Virus record (IMG/VR): IMGVR_UViG_3300036760_000153
Coordinates: 1 to 39,778 of that record
DNA from: a virus
Length of the DNA stretch: 39,778 nucleotides
Direction: 5' to 3' (one strand)
In this document: in pieces, positions 27,248 through 36,955 of the stretch
How positions within the stretch are numbered: the stretch's first letter is position 1
Layout: every line of letters starts with the position of its first letter
Position numbers and translations under genes: made by a program
Notes under the pieces: generated by a model
Databases searched by the model: none
What the model was told of the DNA's origin: nothing
Seen by the model: only the letters and a program-made list of their open reading frames with translations

Positions 27248-29098
27248 ATGGCGAATCGGTTCACGACAGTACCTCTGGACGAACCGGAGTGGCGTGGATG
27301 GAGTCGACGACTCGCACTCGCGATCAACGGGCTCTTCGAGGGGAAGAGCAACAACACGTTCGAGGTGACGCTCGCGGTCGCGCCGGCGACGACAACTGTG
27401 ATTGCGAAGTCACGGATCACGCCCGACACGAAAATCTTCCTCATGGCGAAGACGGCCAATGCTGCCGCCGCTGTCGCCGGGTTGTACGCCACCGCTGCAG
27501 CGGGAGCCATTACTCTGACCCACAGCGCGAGTGCCGCGGTCGATAGGACGTTTGCTTACATCCTCGTCGGGTGTGTGGTCGCCGGCCTTCTGATCTGCGG
27601 CGATGCGCAGGCGCAGCGGTATTACGACGAGGGTGTGAAACTCGGCTTCCGTGACAAGATTGATTTCACGGGCGGCGGCGTGACGTGTACGGCGAGTACC
27701 GAGTGGATCACCTGCGATGTCCCAGCCGGAGCGGGCGGCGGCGAGGCGAACACGTCGTCGAGCGCGGGCGGCGGCTTGGCGGTGACGAAGGCGAAGGTCG
27801 GCGTCAACCTGCCGTTTGCGAGCTTCAGCGCCACGGACTTCGACCTTGCGGCGGACCTGTTCACGATCGACGCAACGCTCGCGCGCGACGCAGAGGTCGC
27901 TGCTGGCTACCAGCCGCTCGACGCCGATCTGACTTCGATCGCTGCGCTGACCACGACCGCTACCGGGCGTGGCCTACTCGACGATGCCGATGCGACTGCG
28001 TTGAGAGTGTCGATCGGTGCCGTGATCGGAACGGACGTGCAAGCGTGGGACGCCGATCTCAATTCCATCGCAGCTCTCACGACCACCGCCGCCGGGCGCG
28101 GCCTGCTCGACGATGCTGACGCATCGGCGCTGCGGACTTCGATCGGTGCCGTCATCGACACCAACGTGCAAGCCTGGGACGCTGACCTCGATTCTATCGC
28201 TGCTCTCGCGACGACGGCGACCGGGCGCGGCCTGCTCGACGATGCTGACGCATCGGCGCTGCGGACTTCGATCGGTGCCGTCATCGGCACCAACGTGCAA
28301 GCCTGGGACGCTGACCTCGACGATCTCGCCGATGGCTCGCTCACGGGCAGCAAGGTCGCCGCGATTCCCGATGCGAGCATCACGCCTGCGTACTCGGGCG
28401 TTGCTGCGTGCGGCGCGAATACCTGGGCGTCCACGCTCAACCGCAACGCGGTCCCGACCTGCACGCAGCCCGCGTTCTCAAACATCTCCGGCACGGTCGC
28501 GATCGGGCAGGGCGGCACGACCGAGACAGCCTCGGCCGAGGACGCGGTGCTGGTCGGCGCGTCCACGACGGACTGGCAGCCGAAGACACTCCCGAGCTGC
28601 TCCGCCGCGACGACCTCCAAGCTGCTCTACGACAACTCCGCGAACACGTTCTCGTGCGGCACGGATAACACGGGACGCACGCTGCTGCGCGTCACGGGTG
28701 ACGTTGCCAACTCGACGCTCAACTTTGCCGACGTGACGGGTCTGACGATGGCCGTGTCTGCCAGCACGACCTACTACTTCGACTGCAAACTGACGTACAC
28801 CACAGCGACGAGCACCACCGCGCTCCAGCTCAGCGTCAACGGGCCAGCCGTCACCGCGCTCGACTACGGTGTCGAGATCGCAACCACGACCGCCATTCCT
28901 TTCTACTCCGCGCAAACCGCATACGACACCAACACGAATCCGGGCACGGGCGGCGGTGCAACGCGGCTCACGGCGCAAATTCACGGCTCGGTCATCATCG
29001 CGGGAGCCGGTGGTACGTTCGCGATCCGGTCGAGAAGCGAAGTCAACGCGAGTGCGGCAACAGTCAAACGCGGCTCGTGGTGTCAGGTGTCATTGTGA
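27248..29098 (+). CDS. tail fibre-like protein, apparent fusion of two genes
   Basis: 616 aa in one frame. Residues 1-108 resemble a small stand-alone phage structural protein of about 100 aa (LDEPEWRGWSRRLALAINGL ... TLTHSASAAVDRTFAYILVG), which as I remember usually stops after a final V-G. Here TGT at 27572 is where a stop would be expected. Residues 110-125 (VVAGLLICGDAQAQ) look like the signal sequence of a separate exported fibre gene starting at GTG 27575. Then follow a GGGVTC domain, three 43-residue repeats (residues 225-358), and a C-terminal beta domain (VTGDVANSTLNFADVTGLTM). Likely receptor-binding or side fibre. Confidence 0.75.
   Translation: MANRFTTVPLDEPEWRGWSRRLALAINGLFEGKSNNTFEVTLAVAPATTTVIAKSRITPDTKIFLMAKTANAAAAVAGLYATAAAGAITLTHSASAAVDRTFAYILVGCVVAGLLICGDAQAQRYYDEGVKLGFRDKIDFTGGGVTCTASTEWITCDVPAGAGGGEANTSSSAGGGLAVTKAKVGVNLPFASFSATDFDLAADLFTIDATLARDAEVAAGYQPLDADLTSIAALTTTATGRGLLDDADATALRVSIGAVIGTDVQAWDADLNSIAALTTTAAGRGLLDDADASALRTSIGAVIDTNVQAWDADLDSIAALATTATGRGLLDDADASALRTSIGAVIGTNVQAWDADLDDLADGSLTGSKVAAIPDASITPAYSGVAACGANTWASTLNRNAVPTCTQPAFSNISGTVAIGQGGTTETASAEDAVLVGASTTDWQPKTLPSCSAATTSKLLYDNSANTFSCGTDNTGRTLLRVTGDVANSTLNFADVTGLTMAVSASTTYYFDCKLTYTTATSTTALQLSVNGPAVTALDYGVEIATTTAIPFYSAQTAYDTNTNPGTGGGATRLTAQIHGSVIIAGAGGTFAIRSRSEVNASAATVKRGSWCQVSL
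27920..28320 (+). repeat. 129-bp in-frame tandem repeats in the tail fibre gene
   Basis: Three copies begin at 27920, 28049 and 28178, and a partial fourth begins at 28307. Each encodes DADLxSIAALxTTAxGRGLL, DDADAxALRxSIGAVIxTxV, QAW. The second and third copies are almost identical from about 28090 to 28330, which points to recent unequal exchange. The DDADA-SIGA pattern is common in phage fibre shafts. Confidence 0.9.
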
Positions 29099-29508
29099 GC
29101 GAGAAGCTCGAGCTCATCCGTGTTCCTCCGGAAGAGGTTGACGATCTGTGGCCTCTGATCGAGCCGTTAGTCGCGAAATCTCTGAAGCGCGCGTGCGGGC
29201 GAGTGAGCTTGGCGTCGCTGCGCGAGGGCGCGATGGCGGGGCACTACGGCATTTTTCTCGTTGGCGGTCCCGGCTATGGGGTTGTCGCGGTGGCGGCGAC
29301 TGAGATCCTGGTGTTCCCGGCCAAGCGGGTTCTGTCGGTGTTCCTTTACAGCGGCGAACGACGGCAAGCGATGCACCTATGGCCTAAAGTGTACGAACAC
29401 GCGCGCGAGATGGGGTGTTCCGAGGTTCAGATCGCGGGGCCGAAAGCATGGGGCAAGCTCTTCCCAGACTTCCGGGCGGAGTTCATCGTGTACACAAAGG
29501 AGGTCTGA
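29095..29508 (+). CDS. GNAT-like protein of the tail locus, 137 aa
   Basis: GTG at 29095 overlaps the fibre stop (GTGA). The sequence follows an acetyltransferase-like order: VPPEEVDDLWPLIEPLVAKS, a GHYGIFLVGGPGYGVVAVAA strand pair, TEILVFPAKRVLSVFLYSGE, a helix with MHLWPKVYEHAREMGCSEVQ, and FPDFRAEFIVYTKE. Phages often carry such a gene between fibre and internal-protein genes. The acetyl-CoA pyrophosphate loop (Q/RxxGxG/A) is not clear, so it may have lost catalysis. Confidence 0.65.
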   Translation: MSEKLELIRVPPEEVDDLWPLIEPLVAKSLKRACGRVSLASLREGAMAGHYGIFLVGGPGYGVVAVAATEILVFPAKRVLSVFLYSGERRQAMHLWPKVYEHAREMGCSEVQIAGPKAWGKLFPDFRAEFIVYTKEV

Positions 29509-29509
29509 T

Positions 29510-30280
29510 ATGGGTGGTGGTGCCGGCGGCCAGCAACGCGACAGCAGCACATCGTTCAGACCGTGGAAGGAACAGGCACCCTACCTGAAGGCGCTCTACA
29601 AGAACGCGAGCGAGTTGCCGGAGCAGCAATACTACCCGGGCTCGACGGTGGCGCCCCAGGATCAGGCGTCGATCGACGCGCTGAAGATGACCGAGGCGCG
29701 CGCGCGAGCAGGCAACCCGCTGCTCGGTCAGTCTCAAGACTACACGAGTCGCGTGCTCGGTGGCGAGTACCTGAACGCGAACCCGTACCTCGATCAGACC
29801 TACGATCGCGCGGCACAGGGCGTCGCACGGAACTTCAACCTCGCGACGCTCCCTGCGCTCGAGACGCGCTTCGCGACGTCTGGGAGGTCGGGCGGCGGCG
29901 CCTACGGAAACGCGCTCGGTCAGGCGTCGAGACAACTCGGAGACTCGCTGTCGGGGTTGGCGACCGACATCTACGGCGGGAACTACGCACGCGAGCGCGG
30001 GGTGATGGACACCGCAGCGGGTCGAGCTCCGGGTCTTGCGGCTGCGGACTACGAGGATTCCGCGCGCCTCGGAGGAGTGGGCGCAACGAGGGAGGCGTTC
30101 AGTCAGACCACCCTCGACGATCTGGTTAATCGCTTCAACTTCGGGCAGGACGCGCCGATTAACCGGCTGCAGACTCAGGCAGGACTGTACGGTCAACCTG
30201 TCGGCGGAAGTACGACGACCTACCGGGGCGGCGAGGAACCAGGGTGGTTAAAGACTATAAAAGGCTTCCTTGGAAAGTGA
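29510..30280 (+). CDS. virion protein, ejection/tail-assembly type, 256 aa
   Basis: The ATG at 29510 follows AAAGGAGG. The N terminus (GGGAGGQQRDSSTSFRPWKE, QAPYLKALYKNASELPEQQY, YPGSTVAP) and the central segment (YLNANPYLDQTYDRAAQGVA, ATSGRSGGGAYGNALGQASR, LSGLATDIYGGNYARERGVM) match a family of podovirus structural proteins usually found before the large internal virion proteins. The A/G-rich middle and C-terminal helix (GWLKTIKGFLGK) could interact with membrane. Probable internal or ejected component. Confidence 0.75.
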   Translation: MGGGAGGQQRDSSTSFRPWKEQAPYLKALYKNASELPEQQYYPGSTVAPQDQASIDALKMTEARARAGNPLLGQSQDYTSRVLGGEYLNANPYLDQTYDRAAQGVARNFNLATLPALETRFATSGRSGGGAYGNALGQASRQLGDSLSGLATDIYGGNYARERGVMDTAAGRAPGLAAADYEDSARLGGVGATREAFSQTTLDDLVNRFNFGQDAPINRLQTQAGLYGQPVGGSTTTYRGGEEPGWLKTIKGFLGK

Positions 30281-30289
30281 GAGGTCCCT

Positions 30290-31543
30290 ATGTGGGCAGC
30301 ACTGATCCCTTTTCTCATCAGTCTCTTCACGCGCGCAGCGCCTGCGGCTGGCGCGGCTGGCGCGGCTGGCGCGGCTGGCGCGGCTGGTGCGGCTGGCGCG
30401 GCTGGCGCGGCTGGCGCGGCTGGTGCGGCTGGTGGGTCCGCAGCACTCGGGTCCACAGCACTCTCCGGGGTGAGCGCACTCTCCGGTGGGGCCGCGCTGC
30501 CGGCAGCAGCAGCAACGAAGGTTCCCTACGCGCTGCCGGCGGCTGCGGGCGCGAGTGCGATCCCGGCCGCGACGACGGTTCCCTACGCGCTGCCGGCAGC
30601 AGCGGGTTCGGCTGTTCCTGCGGCAACTCAGCAGGGCTTCGGGGCTGGCCTCTGGAATGCGCTGAAGGCGGCCGGCAAGGAGCAGCTTGACCCGGCCAAG
30701 CGAGTCCTCGGTGCGATCACGGGAGGAGGCGGTCGTGGTGGAAGTCAACCTGATGCCTCGACGACTGAGAAGCCTGGATTCCTCAGCCGCACGAAGACCG
30801 GCTTCGAGAACGCCATGCTCGGCCCAGAGGGGCAGAGCCTCACTGGATCTGCGCGAAACGAAGCGTTGTGGCGGACCAGGCTGGCGGCGATCGGGGCTGG
30901 CCTAAGCGGTCGCGGGGTGGGTGGCGCCCTGCTCACGGGGCTGCAAGTAGGCCCAGGATACGCTCGCGATGCCGGGTTCTCTAGCTGGATCGGGGATCAG
31001 ATCGCAAGCGCGAAGACGCCAGAGGACAAGGCGCGCTGGCAAGCCATGCAGCAGACGGGCACGGACGTGCTGCGCCCGCGTGAAGCTGCGCGGAATACGA
31101 CGACGCAGGAGCCGGACCCCGAGAATCCGGGGATGGCGCGGATGGTCACGCGCGATCCGCAATCGGTCATCATCACCCGCGGCGAGCCGTTCGCGCGGTA
31201 CAAGAAGCCGAGGGATACCGTCGACTCGAGCGCGCGGACGATGCGTGCGCGGAACTACTTCCTGAGCCTGCCGCCGGCCGAGCGCGACGGGTTACAGTTC
31301 CGGTTCCCTGCGTTGTGGACGACGGCGACGAAGGCGGATGAAGGGCTTGAGCCTTTCATGGCGGCGATGAACCAGCAAACGCCGGCTGCGCCGGAGAACA
31401 CGGGGCCGGGTGCCATCGGACGCGGCTGGGACCAACTCAAGGACTGGTGGAAAGACGACGCGCCGAATCAAAGCGTCGATCCCGGTGCCGTGTCCGAGGA
31501 GGAGCGTATGCGTCGGATTCGCGAGAAGTACGCTCCGCGGTAA
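30290..31543 (+). CDS. virion protein with membrane anchor and (GAA)9 repeat
   Basis: A 417-residue protein. Residues 1-17 are hydrophobic (MWAALIPFLISLFTRAA), then nine perfect G-A-A triplets (residues 21-47), and a duplicated VPYALPAAAG...PAAT unit (about 78-116). Next is a helical domain (FGAGLWNALKAAGKEQLDPA), a linker (ARNTTTQEPDPENPGMARMV) and a charged C terminus ending RMRRIREKYAPR. Between an ejection-type protein and the giant virion protein, it is probably an ejected or internal protein. The G-x-x repeat may give a collagen-like or flexible stalk. Confidence 0.65.
   Translation: MWAALIPFLISLFTRAAPAAGAAGAAGAAGAAGAAGAAGAAGAAGAAGGSAALGSTALSGVSALSGGAALPAAAATKVPYALPAAAGASAIPAATTVPYALPAAAGSAVPAATQQGFGAGLWNALKAAGKEQLDPAKRVLGAITGGGGRGGSQPDASTTEKPGFLSRTKTGFENAMLGPEGQSLTGSARNEALWRTRLAAIGAGLSGRGVGGALLTGLQVGPGYARDAGFSSWIGDQIASAKTPEDKARWQAMQQTGTDVLRPREAARNTTTQEPDPENPGMARMVTRDPQSVIITRGEPFARYKKPRDTVDSSARTMRARNYFLSLPPAERDGLQFRFPALWTTATKADEGLEPFMAAMNQQTPAAPENTGPGAIGRGWDQLKDWWKDDAPNQSVDPGAVSEEERMRRIREKYAPR
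30350..30430 (+). repeat. 9-bp tandem repeat (nine units)
   Basis: Nine GGC-GCG-GCT-like units (GGCGCGGCT with GGTGCGGCT variants) in phase with codons, encoding (Gly-Ala-Ala)9. Only a C/T change at the third base varies between units, so the array looks young and prone to slippage. It is flanked by similar but imperfect triplets. Confidence 0.9.
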
Positions 31544-31552
31544 CTTAAGCGC

Positions 31553-34500
31553 ATGGCGGAGCGCAAGCCGACGATCTTCGACGACGACGACTTCCGCGCG
31601 CTTACGCCCGCGAACCAACTCACATCGCTGCGGGAGGTTGATCCCGACTTCGCGGCGCTCTCAGAGCCCAATCAGCGGACCTTCCTGGCGGAGCGTACAG
31701 GTCAGCCTCTCGCGTCTGCGCCTGTAGGCGGCATCGGCCGGCAAGTGCAGAGACTCATGGCGACTGGTGCGCCGATCTCTTCTTTTGGCGCACTCGATCC
31801 GCTTCTCAATCAGGCAGCGGGCTTGGCGACTCCCGAGGGCTTGCAGGAGAGGGGACGCAACCTGAAGGCCGGCCTGAAGCTCGGGGCGGCGGGCGCAGTA
31901 CATACCGGCACGAATCTCGCTGCACTTTGGACGAAGCTGCCCGGCGCTGAGAACATTCCAGGGCTGGCCGAAGGCGTCGAGGCTGGCCGAGATGTCGAGC
32001 GGCGCCTAATCAAGAGCGCAGAGCCAGACAGGGGCCGCGATCTGCTTGGACAAGCGGCCGAGGTGGTCGGCGGACTGGCGCCTGCGGTTGTTCCAGGGGG
32101 CCTCGCGGCGAAGGCGCTTGGCGTGATCCCCGGCTTCGCGGCGCTCGAGGGTCTGTCGGCTTCGGACCGCGGCGCGAAGGCAGCCCTGAAGGGCATACTG
32201 CGAGGTGGAGCGCTCGGCGCGGTGCTGAAGTACACCGGCACGTTGCCTGCGCCGGTGCGCGGCGCGGCGGTCGGTGCGACGGCTTACGCGCTCTCGGACG
32301 AGCCGGACACGGTGCGCCGGGTAATGGATGCCGGGGCGATGGCGATTCTTGCCCTGCCGGGGCACAAGCGGCTTGGGCCGCAGGAGGTTCGCAACGCGCT
32401 CGATGCGCGAGCTCAAGAGGCGTTGCCGCGTGCGGAGACTCCGGCGCCGGTAGAAGTCACGCCACCGCGCGCTGCGGAGCCGTTGCCGCCTTCACCCACT
32501 GCGGAGCCGAGTTCACCCATTACACCGCCGGTCACTGCAGCTCCGCGTCGCCCCGAGACGCTCACGCAGGGGCAGATGGACGAGATCAGCGCACGCGATG
32601 CGGCGCCGCCGCTGCCTCCGGTCGCGCCGCCCTTGCCTGGTGCTGTAGATCAGGTGCCCACCTCGCCGACTCGCGTCGCGTCGCCGTGGATTCCGATTAC
32701 GGAACGAGTCTTCCGCCCCGAGCCGGTGACGCCGGAGACGAGGCCACTGGAACCGGCGGAGGAGACTGCGCTTGAGACCGGTGCCCCGATTGCCGAGCCG
32801 CAGCCGCGACCGGGTGGGAACGTCTACTCGGCCGAGCGGCTCTCCGAGGCTACCCAGCGACACGAAGCAGCGGCGCTCGAGTTGGATGCGCTGCGCCGCG
32901 CGGATGCGCCGGAGGCCGCGATTGCTGCTGCAGAAGTTGCAGAGGCGTCGGCATGGGCAGACCGTATCGAGGCGGACAAGGGGCGCCCTGAATTGCCGGA
33001 CGTGGAAGTGTCCCAGGATTGGGGCACGTCCATGCAGCCTGCCTCGCCGCCTGTGAAGCCCCCGAAGGACACGCGCGCGCGCGGGTACAAAGAGCTGGAG
33101 CGAACCCTCGAGGAGGTGAGGCTCGACGACCCCGAGCTCGGTCTGAGGCTGCCGAAGTACCCGATCATCGACTTCATCAAGCGGCGAGGAGGCGTAGATC
33201 CTCGCAGTCAGGTCGCTGGCGATCTTCGTAGCCTGGGAATCACCTCGCAGTCGCACCGGGGCTTCTACCGCAAGGGTGGGCGGAAGTCGCTCGACACCTT
33301 TGACGTTGCGAACGAGCCGTTCATGGTCGGAAACGTCAGACGGCCAGACGCCTACGGCCGGGTTGGCGAGCAAGAACTTCTCGATCTGATCGACAATGAA
33401 TTGAGGGGTTCTCCACTTCGTAGCGAAGAGCAGCTACAACGGATCATGGAACGCAAAGCGGCGGCGGCCGACCTGCGTCAGTTCCTGGAAGACGCTGGCC
33501 TCGAAGTCAACAAGACGACGGTGGATGAGATCCTGAAGGTGCGGCAGCGCGTTGAGACAGAGAACCAGATCGTCGAAGAGCAAGAGCGGGACATCTCACG
33601 CGACGAAAGGCTGGATGAGCCTCTCCCGGAGTATGCGGAGCCCAACGACGACATCCCGTTCATGCGCGTCCCCATGCGGCAGGGTGTGAAGGCCGCGCGT
33701 GGCGCACCCGCGACGATCGGAGCAGGCGCGAACTACGTTTTGCCGCGCGACATCGCGAACGTGCCTCCCGGCACGCCGCTCCCACGCTCGGTCGTGAAGA
33801 GAGGCGACGTGCTCGAGACCCTCGCGCGCGCCCTCGGCCAGACCGTCCAGCAGGGCAGTTTGCGGCCGTTCATCAAGGGCGAGCCGGGCGATGTGGCTGG
33901 CGTGTTCGAGAAGAAGCTCAACACGCTGAAGATCCAGAAGTGGGGCGACATCACGGCCGCCTCGCACGAATTGTTCCACCGGCTCGCGCAGGATCACTTC
34001 GACCTGAAGGGGTTTTTCTCGGAAAGGGCCGCCCGGCAGTCGGCGCGCGCGGCTGGCAGGCCGTTCGATCGCGCTGCCTTCAAGGCGCGCCAGGATGAGG
34101 TGAGGCAGCTCTCCTACGACCGGACGAATGCGGAGGAAGGCTTCTCCGAATTCGGGCGCCTGTGGCTCACGGAGAAGGCGACGCTGCCGACCTCGGCACC
34201 CCGCGCGCTTCGCGACTTCGAGCGCTGGCTCGCAGCGCAGCCGAAGAAGATCCAGAAGGCGATGATCGAGGCGCAGGCCGAGATGCACCGCTACTTCGAG
34301 CAGGGCGGCGAAGCGGCGATGGAGTCGGTCTTCGGTCCGAACAACGAAGCCGGCTCCGTCATGTCGTCGGCCAAGGACCGCTGGATCTACCGGAACCTCG
34401 ACGATCTGCACGGGATCTTCGTCGCAGAGCGAACGATCGACCCGGCGAACGCTGGGGCAGCGAACGGGGTCTACGCCCGGTTCCGTTTGCTCCGCTCGGT

Positions 34501-36955
34501 TCCGCAGCTCGTAGAGAAGATGTGGACGAGTGGCGTGCCGCGATGGGACGGCGCTGTGGGCGAGAAGATCGTTCTCAGTGGCAAGGGGCTGCGTGACATT
34601 CTTGCGCCGGTCGCGACCTCGCGCCGAGAGCTGCGGCAGTTCAAGAAGTACGCCGTCGCGCGCATGGGCCAGGAGCTCGTCGCACAGGGCCGGGAGAACC
34701 TGCTCACGCCGGAGATGATTCGGCAGCACCTCGCGATGGAGACACCCGCCCGAAGGACCGCCTTCGACGAGCTCGTCCAGTTCAACCGCGGTGTCGCCGA
34801 CTTCGCGCAGGCTTCGGGTCTCTTCAACCAGACGCAGCGCGCGCTCTGGAAGCGTGACGAGTACGCCTGGGGGCTGTTCCGCGAGATGGGCGAACGCGCG
34901 GCCGGTCGGAGCGTCGCAGACCCGCTCTCGGCGAGCTCCGGCGTCTATGCGCTGCGCGGGTCATCCCGCAATCTGAAAGATCCGCTCTCGTCGATCATGT
35001 CCGGCCCGGGTCGGCTCGTGCAGCTCTCGCTCGAGAACATCGCCAAGCGGGATCTCGCGATGCTGCTCGACCGGCCGCGTGGTGGACTCATGGGCCGCAG
35101 GCTTCCGCCGGACGCGAAGATCGTCCGAGCGTCGATGGCGGCGATCGAGGACGCGATCACCAAGACAGCGCGCGACGCGGGCGTCATGCTGCCGAAGGGC
35201 CACCTCACGAACCAGGGATACGCGGACTTCCTCTCGATCTTCGCTGGTCAAAAGAAGCCGTTCGGGGAAAACGTGATGTCATACTTGGCGGATGGGAAGC
35301 CCCTCTACGTCGAGCTCTACGACCCACTGCTCGTCAACTCCGTCGGGATGATGCGGCGTCCAGTACAGGGCACGATGCAGAATCTGCTCTTCAACGCGCC
35401 ACGGCGGTTCTATCAGCGCGCGGTGACGAGCTTCCCGAACTTCTGGGTCGCGCAGCTCGCGCGCGATCCCGTCATGGCGTCGATGACGACGAAGACGGGC
35501 ATGCAGGCGATCACGTCGTCGCTGCGCGGCTACGCCGAGTCGCTGAGGAACTCGCCGCTGCGCGAAGAGCTCGAGACGAACCTCGGCGGGATCGGAGGAC
35601 TGCGGCCGGCCGGGCACGAGGCGCGGCGTGCCGATCTGCTGCGCTACGCGCACCGGACGCAGGGTTCACCGGCGGCTCTGCTCGACATCGCGAACCCGGT
35701 GAACTGGTTCCGCGCGATGGAGCGAATCGGGGTCGCGATCGAAGAAGGACCGCGGCTTGGCGAGGCGCTGCGCGCGAAGCGGCAGGGTGCGAGCACGCGC
35801 GAACAGGCGTACCTCGCCCGCGAGGTGACGACCGACTTCTCGATGCAGGGCGCGGGCGACGTCAATCTGTGGATGACGGCCTCGATCCCGTTCTTCCGCG
35901 CGATGATGGCCTCGAGCTACCGCTCCTATCGCGCGAACGTGACCGATCCAAGTTGGCGTGGCGCCACACGCGCACGGTTCGCAACGATGGCCGGCCTCGC
36001 GGGAGCCTACTACCTCTACGCGCGCAATCAGGACTGGTACAAGAACGCTCCGCGGTGGGAGCAGTGGACTAAGTGGATTTTCCCGCCGATCAACTTCGGC
36101 ACCGCAGAAGAGCCGGTGATGATCCAGCCGACGCTCCCGAAGGCGTATGAGGTCGGGTTTCTCGGCAACCTCGTTGAGCGGCACATGGAACTCCTGATTG
36201 ACTGGTCGCAGGGCAACGACCCGAGCATGCGCGAGTACGCGGAGGACGCGCTCGGCATGCTCGCGCTGAACTTCGGCGTGGGACTGCCGATCGTCCTGTC
36301 GGCCGGGCTCGAGCAGTACAGCAACAAGGCGAGTTTCACCGAAACGCCGATTGAGACGATGGGGATGTCGAAGCTGCAGCCGTGGGCGCGGCACGGTCCT
36401 GGAACGTCGCTCGTGCTCGAGGACTTGGCTGCACTCGGGCAGGAGCTGCCATCGAAGTACCAGATGTCTGCGCCGCGGATGCAGGCCGCGTTCCGTGCGT
36501 TCATAGGTCCCTACGCTCAGTATGGCTTGCTCGCTGCGGATTCACTCGTCTACGGGGACGCGAAGCCCGATCTACACTGGACCGATCTCCCGATGGTGAG
36601 TCGCGTTGCGCGCCGAGAGGGCCAGTACAGCCGCACCACGAACGACTTCTACGACTTCCTCGAGCAGGCCGGGCAGGCGACCGCGACCTACAAGGAGCTG
36701 TTCAATCGCGGCGACGCCGCGGCAGCGCAGAAACTATACGCGAGAGATCCGATGGTTCCGTTCGGTCCGGAGACGTCCCGCTGGGAGAATGCAGTCACGG
36801 GGATGAACAAGCAGATCGACATGGTGCGGCGTGGCCCGCTCTCCGGCGCCGAGAAGCAGAAGAGGATCGACAGGATCGAGGAAGAGAAGCAGGATTTCAT
36901 GGCGCAGCGGCTCGCGGAAGCGAAGCGGCGGATCACAGGGATGGAGAAGAAATGA
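31553..36955 (+). CDS. giant virion/polyvalent protein with HELFH metallopeptidase motif and LPD38-like C terminus
   Basis: 1800 residues. N-terminal 60 aa: DFRALTPANQLTSLREVDPD, then FAALSEPNQRTFLAERTG. Glycine/alanine-rich hydrophobic segments lie at about 105-275, and a long P/E-rich linker at about 285-420. H805-E-L-F-H809, in AASHELFHRLAQDHF, is a zinc-peptidase HExxH motif. The C-terminal 600 aa (MTASIPFFRAMMASSYRSYR, DALGMLALNFGVGLPIVLSA, WTDLPMVSRVARREGQYSRT) resemble LPD38-type large polyvalent phage proteins. It is probably packaged and injected to modify the envelope or host at entry. No lysozyme or transglycosylase signature was seen. Confidence 0.8.
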   Translation: MAERKPTIFDDDDFRALTPANQLTSLREVDPDFAALSEPNQRTFLAERTGQPLASAPVGGIGRQVQRLMATGAPISSFGALDPLLNQAAGLATPEGLQERGRNLKAGLKLGAAGAVHTGTNLAALWTKLPGAENIPGLAEGVEAGRDVERRLIKSAEPDRGRDLLGQAAEVVGGLAPAVVPGGLAAKALGVIPGFAALEGLSASDRGAKAALKGILRGGALGAVLKYTGTLPAPVRGAAVGATAYALSDEPDTVRRVMDAGAMAILALPGHKRLGPQEVRNALDARAQEALPRAETPAPVEVTPPRAAEPLPPSPTAEPSSPITPPVTAAPRRPETLTQGQMDEISARDAAPPLPPVAPPLPGAVDQVPTSPTRVASPWIPITERVFRPEPVTPETRPLEPAEETALETGAPIAEPQPRPGGNVYSAERLSEATQRHEAAALELDALRRADAPEAAIAAAEVAEASAWADRIEADKGRPELPDVEVSQDWGTSMQPASPPVKPPKDTRARGYKELERTLEEVRLDDPELGLRLPKYPIIDFIKRRGGVDPRSQVAGDLRSLGITSQSHRGFYRKGGRKSLDTFDVANEPFMVGNVRRPDAYGRVGEQELLDLIDNELRGSPLRSEEQLQRIMERKAAAADLRQFLEDAGLEVNKTTVDEILKVRQRVETENQIVEEQERDISRDERLDEPLPEYAEPNDDIPFMRVPMRQGVKAARGAPATIGAGANYVLPRDIANVPPGTPLPRSVVKRGDVLETLARALGQTVQQGSLRPFIKGEPGDVAGVFEKKLNTLKIQKWGDITAASHELFHRLAQDHFDLKGFFSERAARQSARAAGRPFDRAAFKARQDEVRQLSYDRTNAEEGFSEFGRLWLTEKATLPTSAPRALRDFERWLAAQPKKIQKAMIEAQAEMHRYFEQGGEAAMESVFGPNNEAGSVMSSAKDRWIYRNLDDLHGIFVAERTIDPANAGAANGVYARFRLLRSVPQLVEKMWTSGVPRWDGAVGEKIVLSGKGLRDILAPVATSRRELRQFKKYAVARMGQELVAQGRENLLTPEMIRQHLAMETPARRTAFDELVQFNRGVADFAQASGLFNQTQRALWKRDEYAWGLFREMGERAAGRSVADPLSASSGVYALRGSSRNLKDPLSSIMSGPGRLVQLSLENIAKRDLAMLLDRPRGGLMGRRLPPDAKIVRASMAAIEDAITKTARDAGVMLPKGHLTNQGYADFLSIFAGQKKPFGENVMSYLADGKPLYVELYDPLLVNSVGMMRRPVQGTMQNLLFNAPRRFYQRAVTSFPNFWVAQLARDPVMASMTTKTGMQAITSSLRGYAESLRNSPLREELETNLGGIGGLRPAGHEARRADLLRYAHRTQGSPAALLDIANPVNWFRAMERIGVAIEEGPRLGEALRAKRQGASTREQAYLAREVTTDFSMQGAGDVNLWMTASIPFFRAMMASSYRSYRANVTDPSWRGATRARFATMAGLAGAYYLYARNQDWYKNAPRWEQWTKWIFPPINFGTAEEPVMIQPTLPKAYEVGFLGNLVERHMELLIDWSQGNDPSMREYAEDALGMLALNFGVGLPIVLSAGLEQYSNKASFTETPIETMGMSKLQPWARHGPGTSLVLEDLAALGQELPSKYQMSAPRMQAAFRAFIGPYAQYGLLAADSLVYGDAKPDLHWTDLPMVSRVARREGQYSRTTNDFYDFLEQAGQATATYKELFNRGDAAAAQKLYARDPMVPFGPETSRWENAVTGMNKQIDMVRRGPLSGAEKQKRIDRIEEEKQDFMAQRLAEAKRRITGMEKK

